The position numbers and the translations under genes are program-made. Of a stretch of 64,000 bases of DNA, positions 10,983 to 22,808 are shown one piece after another. The DNA comes from Plantago elongata. Taxonomy: Eukaryota > Streptophyta > Magnoliopsida > Lamiales > Plantaginaceae. The notes below the pieces were generated by a model. It did no database searches and was not told the DNA's origin. It saw nothing but the letters and a program-made list of their open reading frames with translations. The first letter of the stretch is position 1. Each line of letters starts with the position of its first letter. The stretch spans positions 1 through 64,000 of the forward strand of contig JAYMSP010000065.1 in NCBI GenBank assembly GCA_036897095.1, in the 5' to 3' direction.

Positions 10983-11732
10983 TTTCAGCAGTTCCTTTCT
11001 TTAACAGAAGTTGAAGAAACGGCCAATTGTTTACCAGCAGCTCCATTTGCTTGATTCTCAGCTGGTGACAATAAAAGCAAGCTCTTCTTGTAGACACTAG
11101 ATCGAAAGCTGATTCTTTCCAGTCTGAACTACTTGCTGAAATTCCTCAGGATAGTTAGCTGAAAACGTATCCTTTCTGCCTAAAAACTGCTAATTACTTT
11201 CTTGAGCTCTTTCTCAAAACTCAACTCACCTCCTGGACGCTTGTGGACCTTTCTTTCTCAGACTTTCTTCGTCGCTCCATTTGTCCTCTCCTGACGATCA
11301 TTGGATTTTGTTGGTTTAACTATAACTCTATAACTTACACACACCAAGAGCTTCGGTTTTATCCAATCGGCCACTTAAAAGAGCTGCAATTGATACATGA
11401 GAGGAAACATAGATATAATCAGTGCCAGTAACATTTATAAACCAAGCAATTCTAGTTGATAAGAATAATGCTCTGTAAATGAGAAGGAATAAGTGCAAAA
11501 TGTGTGCAATTTGCAGGGACCTAATCAAGTTTGGCTGACAAGCCTAACATGGGTGTCAAATGTTCCATATTAGTTTCCCCCTTTCATTGGATCGCGTGGT
11601 CTACTTACAAGTCTCGCAGGATTTAATGATGATTTTGTTAGCAGTTCTTTAACAGAAGTTGCAGAAACAGTCAATTGTTTACCAGCTCCATTTGCATCCA
11701 TCTCAGCTGGTGGAGATAAAACCAAAGCATAT
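10983..11732 (-). repeat. Duplicated coding-like segment of an unrecognised gene
   Basis: Two similar segments, 10983-11090 and 11634-11732, are about 650 bp apart in direct orientation. Read on the minus strand both encode related peptides: SPPAEMDANGAGKQLTVSA in the right copy and SPAENQANGAAGKQLAVSS in the left copy, each followed by (A/S)TSVKE. The conservation at protein level suggests exon remnants, but I do not recognise the family. The sequence between the copies has no supported gene. Confidence 0.5.
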
Positions 11733-11754
11733 ATGCAGAATTATAGTAGATCAG

Positions 11755-11890
11755 AATGCTCTGTAAATTAGAATGAAAATCTCAAAAGATGTGCAATTAG
11801 CTAGTGCATAAATGCTCTGTAGTTGAGAATCAAAAATCCAAAATATGTGCAATTAGCTAGCACAGATAATGCTCTGTAAGTGAGCAGAAA
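11755..11890. repeat. Short degenerate tandem repeat
   Basis: A unit of about 58 bp containing 'aatgctctgtaa' and 'atgtgcaattagctag' occurs twice. A further partial copy starts at 11880, and a diverged one lies at 11467-11515. Confidence 0.6.
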
Positions 11891-12009
11891 GGACTGTATG
11901 TTCAAGTTGGGTGAGTAGTTACCGCGTAACTTTCTGGGGACACTTGAGAAAACTGCAAAAAAAATAAAAATCTTAGATATAATGCAAACAATTAATACCT
12001 TCTAGACAT

Positions 12010-12240
12010 ACGTCCCATCGTACTGTGCCATCATCCATGCCAAAACAGTGGCCTCGTTCTTGATAAAATCTAAGGACTGGTGCTCGACGTTCATGGGATT
12101 CAAGGCCAAGTGTTGTACAAAAGAGAGCATGGAGCTTGGCTGAAAACTACTCCGTGCTTACTCATCTGACTTAAAGAATGAGGCCAAGACTGAACATCCC
12201 CCATCTACTTTCAGATATTGCTCCACTTTAGAAGGGAGGA
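12010..12240 (-). pseudogene. Unrecognised gene remnant
   Basis: On the minus strand the sequence reads as protein-like text: FLPSKVEQYLKVDGG, then after a stop NPMNVEHQSLDFIKNEATV followed by LAWMMAQYDGTYV. The amino-acid composition is that of a real protein, but there are internal stops and no recognisable domain. It may belong with the segments at 10983-11732, which lie on the same strand and would be downstream. I cannot name the family. Confidence 0.35.
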
Positions 12241-12249
12241 AATTTCTAT

Positions 12250-15034
12250 CTTGAAAAAGACTACCAATACATGACTAGCTACCTTGGTTTTTATAACTGA
12301 TGGATGAAGTGCAAATTTCTCATGGTACATCCGGATTCTACTTTCCCCACACCAAATATCCCACTTCTAATCCGCCTATTACGGTATCAGGTCCCTGATG
12401 CAATGCCATTTTGTTCTAAAACAATTAGCTTGCAACACAGTACCCCATACCATAATGCAAAGACAAAAAGGAAAAAATATAATGTAATCCTTATGATCCA
12501 AGATCATCCAGGTGAGAAGTGTTTTTAGGCACTAGTGATGCAAATTTAGAGCAATAGTAAGGCACTATTTGAATTGACCACAAAACTATTGATAATTCTG
12601 TTTGAGCAATAGCAATGCATAGTAAGTGCAATAGTTGTGCAAAGTTAGCGCAGTAGCAATGCAAAGTCTGAACTTTAGGGGGGGATCTGCGACTTGTTTT
12701 TGGGCCGATATGCCAACACCATTCTCCTTATCCGACACAAGTTTCATATTTGGCTTCTTCAACTGATTTTACGAAGTTTTTGGAAGAACTTTATCCTGAC
12801 ATCTCCACAAAATTCTTCCCTGAAGGGCCGCCCAACTCTCAAGGGAAAAACCACCCAAATTTTCCATCTTCAAAAAAGGCTACCAATATTATATATACAT
12901 GAATGTTAAACCAATATATATACATGAATGATAAATGCAGGATCGATTTTACTAAACGCAGGATAAAGTTTACAATATTAATGATGATACCAACATTATT
13001 ATAATTTACAAAATAGTTCAATAATTTTTAAAACTTACTCTTTTGCCTCAAAAACATCCAAATAATTTTTTTCGAATCAGTTTATAAATCCGAACGAATA
13101 AATCACAAAAACTTTAAAAAAACACGGAGAAGACAAAGAACACTGAAGAACTCCTTCGGTGACCGGAGCATCTCCGATCAGGCCGGAACAAGCCTGATCG
13201 GAGATGCTCCAATCTGGAGCAAGCTGCTCAGATTTGGAGTAAAACACTCCTGCATTTAAAAATCCTCTATATATATAGAGGTGCTATTAGATATGTCACC
13301 GGCCCAGTCCGTATTAAGGCAAACACGTGACCCTCCCAGACCGAATATTTGTTTGGGGCTTTATGGGCCACCTATTACATGCCCCGGCCTAGCCCTGACT
13401 GAAAATGCCAGTGGGCTGGAATGGCTCGGACCGCTTGTTTCCATACCGAAAACACCGAGATATTTAGTAAACATATCAGTTGGTTTTTGACTTAAATCAA
13501 AATTAATTAATTATGCCAACATATTTAAATTGAATTTAGAAAGTTTAAGAGACAATTAAAAAACTTCAACTTTTGTTCATTAGGGAACAATAACTAAACC
13601 ACTACACAGTTTGCGATCATATTAGTTTAAAGAATTCTTTTAATTTGATGAGTATGACATTCGTTAAAAGTTATGCGCTTAATTTAGTACATTATTCAAC
13701 TTAAGTTTTAGATATAAAATACTAATAAATTTCATGTTTGGTCTAATAAATATAATAAAAACTTCATACAATCACAAAAAAAGTATTACTATAGAAAATT
13801 TATTCAGATTATACTACAAATATATTTTTCATAATAAAATAATGTGCATAACTTAAATGTTATATTTATTAAATAAATAAATACTAACTTGATAAATTAG
13901 AGATGTTTTTGTCCTAACAAGAAGGTTCATGAACAGATGAATTAATACGTACACGGAAGCTAAAATAGATATTTACTACTGAGAAGTTCAAATTACTACA
14001 TCAAACAACTTTAGATAAACATTTTACATCTTAAATTTCAGAATGATTATTATATATATATATATATATATTATTGAATATTATATCATTTGTTATTATA
14101 TGGAGGTATAATTACTTAAAACGAAACCGAAGAAAATCATGAAATATGATAATGTTGAGTTTATTCTTATTTATAACGGGTTTCAAGTTGGATCCTTAAT
14201 TTTTTTATGACTATCTTGTATGGAGAATTTCTTTAATTTATACAGTTTTTACATACCTTGGAGGTATAATAAACGATAATAACGTATTGTTGAAACAAGG
14301 GAGAAGTACAAAGAAAAGGTTATAGTTTATTTGAGGGAGTTTCGATTTCACATATTCCACCTAAACATAACAATTTTAGTGAGTAGAGATTGTAAGAATG
14401 AATCTCACAGAAACAAAAAAAAATTCTAAATTTTCGTTTTTTCTTTCTTCCCCTCCAGTTAAGTACTAATAAAATGGGCCTCCCGAGCCGGGACGGGTTA
14501 ATTTATAAGAGGACCAGATCGGGCCGGAGTTATTCTAAGATCAACACATCTATTATTGACGTGTAACAAGCAAACGATAATCTTGATTTGTGGCTATGGA
14601 GAACTACACTTCTGTGAGATATTCTCAATTGGTAGTAGTTCCCAATTTTAAACATTATAATTCTCAATTTTAAGTGTTGTAGTTTTTAAGTATAATTTTT
14701 CATATAAAATTTATTTTTCATTAATTAAAAAAATAATATTATAATTTTATTATAATTAATTAACATATTTAACATCAATTCAGAAATAATGTTTGAAGGA
14801 AATGGAAAAATTAAATGAAATAAATAATAAAATTTGAAAGAAATGTTAAATTAAAATAAATTTTGAGTCACACTGTTGGAACAGTGAATTGAGTAGAGTT
14901 GCAAAGTGAGTTACGATGAGTGAAATGTTGACGTGACCGAGACTTTAAAACTGGGTGGATTGCAACTGGTACTGTAGATGGTCTGAGCCCTAAGAAATAA
15001 CTTTGAGGGATACAGTGAGAGATATATATATATA
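12250..15034. other. Long gap rich in AT, with palindromes
   Basis: No gene is supported. The ORF at 12304-12528 and others here are short and unlike any family. Apart from the GC-rich palindrome cluster at 13165-13279 and an (AT)n run at 14050-14070, I see only AT-rich intergenic DNA. Confidence 0.5.
13165..13210. repeat. Perfect 19-bp inverted repeat with 8-bp loop
   Basis: The arm 13165-13183 is exactly complementary to 13192-13210, with the loop 13184-13191. The arms are GC-rich ('ggagcatctccgatcaggc') within otherwise AT-rich DNA. A second stem lies just downstream: 'cctctatatatatagagg' at about 13262-13279 is a perfect palindrome. The 'ggagc' words recur in between. It could be the end of a short element or a hairpin transcript. 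Confidence 0.75.
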
Positions 15035-15286
15035 CTACTTCCTCCATCATAACATAAATTTTCCACTTTGACTTTTTGTGACCTTTTCAAATTTAACTAT
15101 GATTTAATCTTAAATCGTAAATGTTCGATTAAAATTATAATGAAGATTTAACCCCTTAAGTTTAATTATATATCAAAATTGAACAATTTTACATTTACAG
15201 TTTAATATTAATTTATAGTTAAAGTTAAAAAATTTAACCGTAAAAAAGTTAAAGTTGTAAGCTTGTACCGAGATTGAGGGATTAGT
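15035..15286. mobile_element. Stowaway-like MITE, diverged
   Basis: The left end 'acttcctccatcataac' resembles the Stowaway terminal consensus (CTCCCTCCGT...). The right end, read in reverse complement, gives 'ctaatccctcaatctcgg', matching imperfectly and continuing to 'acaactttaac' against 'ccactttgac' on the left. It is about 250 bp long, AT-rich and without coding capacity. Confidence 0.5.
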
Positions 15287-15557
15287 GTTTATTAAAACAG
15301 GTTTTGGTCCAGACAGTTAATTTTTATTTAAATCCGGCTATAGATACCGAAATTTTAAAATTGTAAAGCCCAAAAACCGATCCAACATTCATCCGGGCTG
15401 GACCAATCCGGATGTTCCAGCCCGGTTCCGCTCCATATTTTGGTCTGGACCAATACGTGAAAAGCCCCATTACTAAACCCATTACTAATAGGATTATACG
15501 TCCTAGTTATGTATAGAGGCTCATACCCATCATAAATAATGGTAACTGAATTCTTGA

Positions 15558-16112
<555 letters not shown>

Positions 16113-17075
16113 TCTATCTAGTGTAACTGTGTAAGGAAGGAATTTGCCATTGACAGTATCAAATTTCAAGGAATGAATTGAAACCGTCATGTGATTTCCA
16201 TATTCATCTTCCTGTATTGCGTAGTATTCCTAGGGCTTGATATCAAATATTAGGGCCAAACTTAAAACTAAACGGTACAAACACGTCAATTGGAGATTTG
16301 TGAACTTATGTTGCTACACTCATTCTTCTCATACGCCGCATATCAATTCATGTTGTCCAATTTAACTTGGACTCAAGTCGATCACCTTTGATATAAAAAA
16401 GAGTAGAGCAGGAGATATAGTAATTTAATAGTTTAAAGATCAAATAAGTTAGAGGTATATAATGTATAAAGTATGAGAGATTTTTTATTTAAGAGATGAG
16501 TAGATGAAGTTGAGACGAACGGAAAATAAGTTAGAGGGAGAATAACTTTTTGTATTAAAAAAAAAAATGAGTATTTGGAAAATGTAAATTTTACCGAAAG
16601 ATAGGAAAGTCAAGAGATTAATTTAGTTTAAGTTGTTTTTGAATTTTAATGATCAGATCCGTCGAGTTTCTTAAAAATTGTTGGGATACGAATTTTGTCA
16701 TGATTTTAATGAATTATCTCTTGATAATTTATTAATTAATTGTCTATCATGAAAAAAGAAAATAAAATGATAAATATTTCATTTAAGGAATTGATTGTGA
16801 TAGAATTTGAGTTTACTTTTCTAACATAAATTGAATTTTCTTTATAAAATATTCGATTTAGTGGAGAGATGGCCGCTTCAGCAAACCGTCCTAATTACTT
16901 AAATTGTAGCAAAAGTTGTCAAACATACACATTTTAAAAGCCCAGCCCAGCCCAAATCAAATTACTACTAGTAGAATTTAGGGGTTTTAGCCAAGAGAAC
17001 CCAACCCAAAAGGTCACGCTAAATCAAGCTGATCAATTCATCATCTAATCACCACATTGTTAGTGTGTCTCAGAG
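16113..17075. other. Intergenic gap
   Basis: This holds the 3' flank of the phosphatase and AT-rich DNA. Nothing coding is recognised. Confidence 0.5.
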
Positions 17076-17270
17076 ATGTCAAAAACCCCTAACCTGACGG
17101 AAGGAATGGGCGAGACCCCTGATCTGCCAGAAGAAATGTTGATGGAAATCTTCTCAAGACTCCCAACAAGATCCGTTGGGAGGTGTATCTGTTTGTCAAG
17201 ATTGTGGCGATCTCGATTGACAACTCCCCAATTCCTCATTTTGTACTTTACTCGTATCTCTAAACATTAG
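17076..17270 (+). pseudogene. F-box N-terminal stub of a different F-box family
   Basis: The ORF opens MSKTPNLTEGMGETPDLPEE and continues EMLMEIFSRLPTRSVGRC and LSRLWRSRLTTPQFL, a recognisable F-box motif (residues about 17-60). It stops at 64 residues with no FBA or kelch region following. The wording differs from the cluster at 3-10 kb, so it is a separate F-box lineage. It is probably a truncated gene; a short F-box-only protein is possible but less likely. Confidence 0.6.
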
Positions 17271-17527
17271 TAGAACGGATTTGTACATGAATCTTAGCGT
17301 CATGGAACAATACGACTTACGAGTAATGTGCTGATTTAGGTTTCTTTTAGCAATGGCTCAAGTAGCCAGCGCTCTTGCTCCTTCGCCTGAAGCTGGTGCC
17401 GCATACTCCATGCATGTATCAGCTGCCATCGTTGCTTCTTCGCTTGTTTGTCATTCTTGGCTTTAACCAAGAACTGAAGCTGCCATACTATTTAATCTTT
17501 GTTTTTTTTTTTAAACTCATTGATGAA

Positions 17528-17660
17528 GGGTCTGTTTACCACTACTTATCAGCTTGTTAGTGAAAGTACGACTTTTTAAACAAGTTAGCTGAAAAGGTAG
17601 CAAAACTTAATTATTTAACTACCAGCTACCTTTTCAGCTAGTTTTGCTAAACAGGTCTAA
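17528..17660. mobile_element. hAT-like MITE
   Basis: The ends 'gggtctgttta' and 'taaacaggtct' are inverted. Inside, 'ttagctgaaaaggtagc' pairs with 'gctaccttttcagcta', so almost the whole 130 bp folds back. A related sequence with the same 'agctgaaaaggtagctggta' core occurs at about 27388-27440, so the family has at least two members here. Confidence 0.6.
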
Positions 17661-17847
17661 TACTCTTTTGCGTTTTATTGAGATATTCGGAGTTTGTGGG
17701 GGAATTCATGGGATTTGGCTGGGAATGTGAACTGATTGTTTTTTATTCATACTTGTAACTGATTGTTTTTTATTCATACTTGATACTTGTACTTACTAAT
17801 ATGAATATCATTCATGAGTATGTACTTATTTTTTCCCTGAATTGTTA

Positions 17848-18142
17848 CTATGACAAAAGCACCAACAGTATTATTGCAAACATAGTGATATTCACACAGA
17901 CTCAATAACCTCTACAAACCAAAACAAGATCTTGGCATCTTGCTTATGCCAAATGCCAGAAATTCCAAATTTTCATATTAAGCAACACAGAAAGTAACAA
18001 TGAGGTTGAATCACATATTCACATATAATACATGGCCCCGATCTGACAGAACATTCGACAATCCGCTGAGATGCGCTTGCATATTGCCAACAAATTAATC
18101 ATCCGTTAAGAGCCTGCGAAATGTCAACATTAGTTGGCATTT
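17848..18142. repeat. Direct repeat, copy A (partner at 19016-19271)
   Basis: About 295 bp here match about 255 bp at 19016-19271 in the same orientation, including 'ttgcaaacatagtga', 'taacctctacaaacc' and 'atgtcaacattagttggca'. Read on the minus strand, the conserved end gives MPTNVDISQ followed by a stop nearby in both copies. These look like two copies of the 3' end of one gene of unknown family. Confidence 0.7.
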
Positions 18143-18470
18143 GTGGTACAATAGTATGAGGAATGGTGGGATTAATCAGTCCATTTTATTGATTAAATGT
18201 CACATTCATTAAAGATCGCTGATGTTGAAGCGCGTAAGCGACATTGGACTGAGAAATAGCAAAGCTTTGCAGATTCCTACTAACAACATTTGTTGCAGAA
18301 GATGAACTAGGAGAGAATGGCATTTTTGGTCCTGAGAAATAGCAAAGCTTTGCAGATTCCTACTAACAACATTTGTTGCAGAAGATGAACTAGGAGAGAA
18401 TGGCATTTTTGGTCTTACAGTTTGACCAAATGGCGCATGTAGTACTTCGTTTGATGGTCCTGTAAACTTT
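18143..18470 (-). pseudogene. Ser-rich C-terminal gene remnant with exact 83-bp duplication
   Basis: On the minus strand the sequence reads PFGQTVRPKMPFSPSSSSAT then NVVSRNLQSFAISQ and SNVAYALQHQRSLMNVTF, followed by a stop and then the MPTNVDIS segment of copy A. Bases 18249-18331 and 18332-18414 are identical 83-bp tandem copies. As 83 is not a multiple of three, the duplication breaks the frame. The composition suggests the tail of a regulatory protein, but I do not recognise it. Confidence 0.5.
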
Positions 18471-19020
18471 GATCCTATAATTTTCAAATTTTGATGTCCG
18501 TGGTCTTTTTGATGATGTGGCACTTAGCCTTGGCCATAATTTGACCTCCACCGCATATGTCACCTCATATATAACTTGAAATAATGTAAAAATTAGATTT
18601 TCTAAAATTAAAAAAATAATTAAAAAGTATAAAGAAATGGAGAAATAAAATATGGGTCAATGATGCCAAAATTTCGCCTAATTAGAGTTGACACAAAAAA
18701 GGAGGAGAAATACATTTAAATGGGAATAAAATCAGGGGGAAAGGGTTACTAATATAGTTTTTTTAACGTTTTTCTCTTCTTTTTTTGGGTCAACTCAAAT
18801 TAGGCGGGAATTTTGGCTCCATTGACCCATATTTTATTTCTCCATTTCTTTATACTCTATAATTATTTTTTTTATTTTTTGAAGTTTAGAAAATCTAATT
18901 TTAACATTATTTCAAGTTATATATGAGGTGGCATATGAATTGGGGGTCAAATTATATCCAAGACTTTTGACTCGAGTGTCACGTTAATAAAAAGAACCAC
19001 GAACGTCAAAATTTTATTAT
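18470..19020. mobile_element. Long inverted-repeat (fold-back/MULE-like) element
   Basis: The left arm, about 18470-18690, is complementary to the right arm, about 18787-19020, with indels. For example 'tcacctcatatataacttgaaat' has its complement 'atttcaagttatatatgaggtgg' at 18911-18933, and 'aaatatgggtcaatg' pairs with 'ttgacccatatttt'. The loop is about 95 bp and no transposase is present. The right end abuts copy B of the direct repeat. Arms above 200 bp would suit a Mutator-type non-autonomous element, but the target duplication is not clear enough to prove the family. Confidence 0.7.
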
Positions 19021-19271
19021 GACAAAAACACCAACATTATTATTGCAAACATAGTGAGTGATATACACACTTAATAACCTCTACAAACCAAAACAGAGAT
19101 CTTGCCTAAGCAACACAGAGGTAACAATGATGTTGAATCACATATTGACATACCACATATAAAATACAAGACCCCGACCTGACAGACCATTTGACTATCC
19201 GATGAGATACGCCTACATATTAGCAACAGATGAATAATCTGCTGTGATATGTCAACATTAGTTGGCATTGA
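19016..19271. repeat. Direct repeat, copy B (partner at 17848-18142)
   Basis: This matches copy A from 'tatgacaaaa(g/a)caccaac' to 'atgtcaacattagttggcat'. It starts where the right arm of the fold-back element ends. Minus-strand text includes TPTGAATTMMASLVSMPTNV, again ending with DIS. Confidence 0.7.
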
Positions 19272-19319
19272 TACAAGTGAAGCCATCATTGTTGTAGCAG
19301 CTCCAGTTGGTGTTCCCTC

Positions 19320-19720
19320 TAGCTTTGGTACGCATGGAGCTTCTGAAAAGCAACTTTGTCTATCCCTTACAACTAGAGAAGACACAGACTATTGGATGAT
19401 GCGAGAATATTGTAGCAAAGACTAATGACTAAAATTCTGCGTTATCAAACTCATGACAAAAATTTTTATGTGTAATCTTTTCGATTTTGAGGTTTCCCTT
19501 CCAGAATATGATCAAGGTTCTGGTAAGTCTAAAACACCAGTGGACAGTTGAGAAATTGTGTAAACAGTTTATCGAAATTAATTACCTCGACCAGGATTAC
19601 ATCAAATTTGAAACACTAACTTATAGTAAAAGTCTTCTTTCTGTTTCTCCTGGAGTTTGTCCGGATCATGAATTTAGTAGTATAGAGCGTATATGTGTAT
19701 GGTAAGCCGGGTTGCGGTCA
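19320..19720 (+). pseudogene. F-box/FBA gene relic, C-terminal part only
   Basis: From 'catggagcttctgaaaagcaa' the sequence matches the intact F-box gene from residue 240 onward, including 'gactattggatgatgc', 'gaatatgatcaaggttctggtaagtct' and the 3' flank 'gtttgtccggatcatgaattt'. Stops and frame changes are frequent and no F-box lies upstream. It lies 9 kb from the nearest family member, so a fragment was copied or the cluster was split. Confidence 0.75.
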
Positions 19721-20133
19721 AATTTATTCCTGGTGATATTATTGATGTTCTGTATTTCTTCTTAGTGTTAGAAAAGGTTTTAACCTTTTCTAATCTTGAG
19801 TTTTCATCTACAAGTTTAGTGGAATATGTTAACCTTATGGTGATCTTTTCTTTTCCTTTGTTGATTTGTGGTGAATGGGCAAACATGATGGTGATATAGA
19901 TAGTGTGGGTCGAACGAAAGACTTAACTAACAGTTGAAGAAAGATATTCGAGAAAATGAAAATGATTCATCTGATAAATACATGTAAGGCCCAAAGGGAA
20001 CAACACGTTCAAACACATCAAACTATACAGATGAAACATAGCAACGGATAGAGACACTTCAAGCAGCAGACAGAGACACTTCAAGACGACAACTATTATG
20101 CAGGCTTAACGACAATCCTTCAGTAAAGATTCC

Positions 20134-22645
20134 TTATAAAACTTCTCCAAATGAGCAATCATCGAATCCAAAATCAGTATTCAGCGACGTCCCATCCTGT
20201 ACCAATAAATCAAGATCATTTTATTTTTTTGAAATGGTTAAAATTTTTACTAATAGAATCAAGAACACAAGATATGTTCTCGACGGAAACAATTACAAAG
20301 GAAAAAACATGGATCAAAACATCAGATCATATGAATCAGGAATAGCAACAACAATTAACAAATACATGATCTGGAAACTGTTGTATTTAGAACTTACCCG
20401 TTTTAGCATGGTGTTCATCAGATCGTCTAAGTTATCGTAATTACTTGAAGGGACATATCCACCTTGCCATCTTGGTAACTCCATAGGAAAGTTCTCACTC
20501 GACCTTGCCCTTTCCTCTGATGGGGATTTATCAACAGCATTCTCCAAAGGAAAATTGTAAGTGCCATTTGGATTATTGGTTTCGATAGGAAGCTGAAACT
20601 GATCCGGCACAGTGGAGAAACCAGTCACATTCTGATTAAATGGTTCCGAGTTGAAAGAAGCCATGTTGTGAGCACTCACATTCAGCATCATCTTGTTTGC
20701 TGCAGTATTTATGTTGGATGATGATGGATTGAAACTATCAAAGCCTTTAAGGAAATTATTAGCTTCCAGTGAAGATGAATTTCCTTGGAAGACAAAAGGA
20801 TTCTGACTCGAACTTGAAAGAGCAGGATACATTTTCCCAAGGGCAAGAGTAGCAGCAGAATTGCTCAAGGTTTGAGCATGAGTTGATTGCATCATTGAAG
20901 ACGAAGCAACGTCACGGATATTCACAGGAGCAGAAGCAGTACTGTTGAGCCTACCAAGCATGCCAGGGGTGGAGTATGGTGATAGGCTCGTGCTTCCAAG
21001 CCTTCCAGCTCCAGATAGAGAGTTAAAGTCTCCCAGCCAGTTAGATGGATAAGGTCGCATGAAACGGTAATCGTCATATCCCATTGCAGTTCTCATGTTA
21101 GCCTGCTGGATAGCAAGTGGACTAATCTTTTTCAGATAAAGCCTGTACTTCTGCAACAATATAACAAAGCAAATCAATGTAACAGTTTCACATTCTCCTC
21201 AAGAAATACGTGAAACGTGCATCAATGGAACAGTTTCAGGAACAAGAACATACCTGGAGGTGGCTTGCCACATTTTCTCTTGTAAGCCCTTCGATATTCA
21301 TCAGATCCAGGATCTTCTTCGGAACAGCTTCTGCAATCATAGAGAAAAGATAAATGATAAACACAAACATATATTAATGTACCAAAATATGCAAAAAGGC
21401 TAATTATTGTAGCGCGAGAACTCACTCTCGATTCCCAACTGGTTCACAGCAGCAACAAACTTCTTATGGAGGTCGATAGACCAGACAACGCGAGCCTTTT
21501 TTTGGGTCGCAAGGTCTTCGTCATCCTCACTCTCACCTTCCTCTTCCCTCCTCTTCCTATTCAGCCTCCTTTTCTGATCAGCAGCATTATCCGTCACCGG
21601 AGATTCATAAACTTCTCCATTCGACTGGTGATCTTTGACTTCATCAGTAGCCTTGTTCTGGAACTTCTTTCTCCGGATCACATGCTGCCATATATTCTGG
21701 AGCTCCTCAAGCCGAACGGGCTTGACCAAGTAGTCACAAGCACCGTGAGTAACCCCTTTCATTACAAGATTTGGATCATTATTTATCGACAGCACTGTGA
21801 CAAACAAAACAGTTAAAACAATTTTATAATTAATCATGCAAGGAAAGACAGGTTTCAAAGATCATATATGATGTTGATAGAAAGAACAGGAATCGGAACA
21901 TACTGATAACCGGAATGTCCATTTCAAGGCCAATATGCTCCAGCAGCTTAAACCCGTCCATGTCTGGCATATGCACGTCGCTAATCACCAGATCAAATCC
22001 ATCTTTGTTCTCCCTCAGAATCTTCAGCGCATCTTTCGCATGGTTTGATGTAGTCACTGTAGAAAACACAAATCCGTTTCAGATATATATAATTATAAAA
22101 CTTCATCCTATCCTTTAAAGGGCTTAGTTCTGAAAAATAAATCCCATGGATTTGGAAAAAGATTGCCAAATGAGATCAAGTCATCAACCATCAAGCATCA
22201 ACATATTAGCCTAAATCAGATTCACATATCAGATTCCAGTTACAATTATGAAAGTTGAAATCGATTTACGTATCATTCAGTAGATTATTACATCCAAATA
22301 GGATCAACCTAGCAATTCCCGATTCAAAAGCAATCCTCTTACACACTAAACAGCATATGAAATGAAACAGAACAACTGAACAGAGTACCAAGAAACAGGA
22401 CTAATACTAAAATTCATTAAGAGATCATATAACATGAACTAATTAAACCTTAAAACAAGAACACATATTAACACACAAAATCGAAAATATGTGCTAATAT
22501 AATTACCATTATATTTGCATTTCAACAGCATAGCCCCCAATGTCTTCAAGCAAACCGAGTCATCATCGACAGCAAGAACACGCATACCAGCTGGAAATTT
22601 GTCCAAATTCTCACTGGAACCTCTGATCATTTCCTCAATAGTCAT
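20134..22645 (-). CDS. Type-B response regulator (ARR1/10/12 class), cytokinin signalling transcription factor
   Basis: Six coding exons, read from splice sites: 22507-22645, 21904-22056, 21426-21794, 21254-21330, 20398-21150 and 20134-20196. All phases join, giving 517 residues. The receiver domain has the acidic pocket VDDDS (27-29), phospho-acceptor Asp73 in [14 protein letters not shown] and Lys122 in DYLVKPVR. An acidic linker with [16 protein letters not shown] follows, then the GARP/Myb-like DNA-binding domain (about 198-254) with [35 protein letters not shown] and KYRLYLKK. The rest is a Ser/Asn-rich activation region. Type-B ARRs receive phosphate from histidine phosphotransfer proteins and switch on cytokinin target genes in the nucleus. 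The last exon is only 21 codons and ends with [12 protein letters not shown], the family's short C-terminal motif region. At 517 residues it is short compared with ARR1 (about 690). Confidence 0.93.
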
Positions 22646-22800
22646 CTTTCAACCCCAAAAACTGTTCCAGAAACCAAGATTAGAGGCTAAAATCTAGTCC
22701 TGAACACTCAAAACCTCACTCTCTTGGATTTGAAGATTTGTGCTATGTATCTACAGATTGTTGATAGATTATGTGAGCAGTTGGAGTGAAATATGGGTCT

Positions 22801-22808
22801 TATTTATA
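22801..22808 (-). promoter_or_regulatory. TATA box of the type-B ARR gene
   Basis: The minus strand reads TATAAATA here, 156 bp before the ATG at 22645. This is a normal leader length for a plant gene. Confidence 0.6.

Noticed and set aside
21466-21816. Plus-strand ORF of 116 codons
   Set aside because: It is antisense to the third exon of the type-B ARR gene, whose domains and splice sites are clear.
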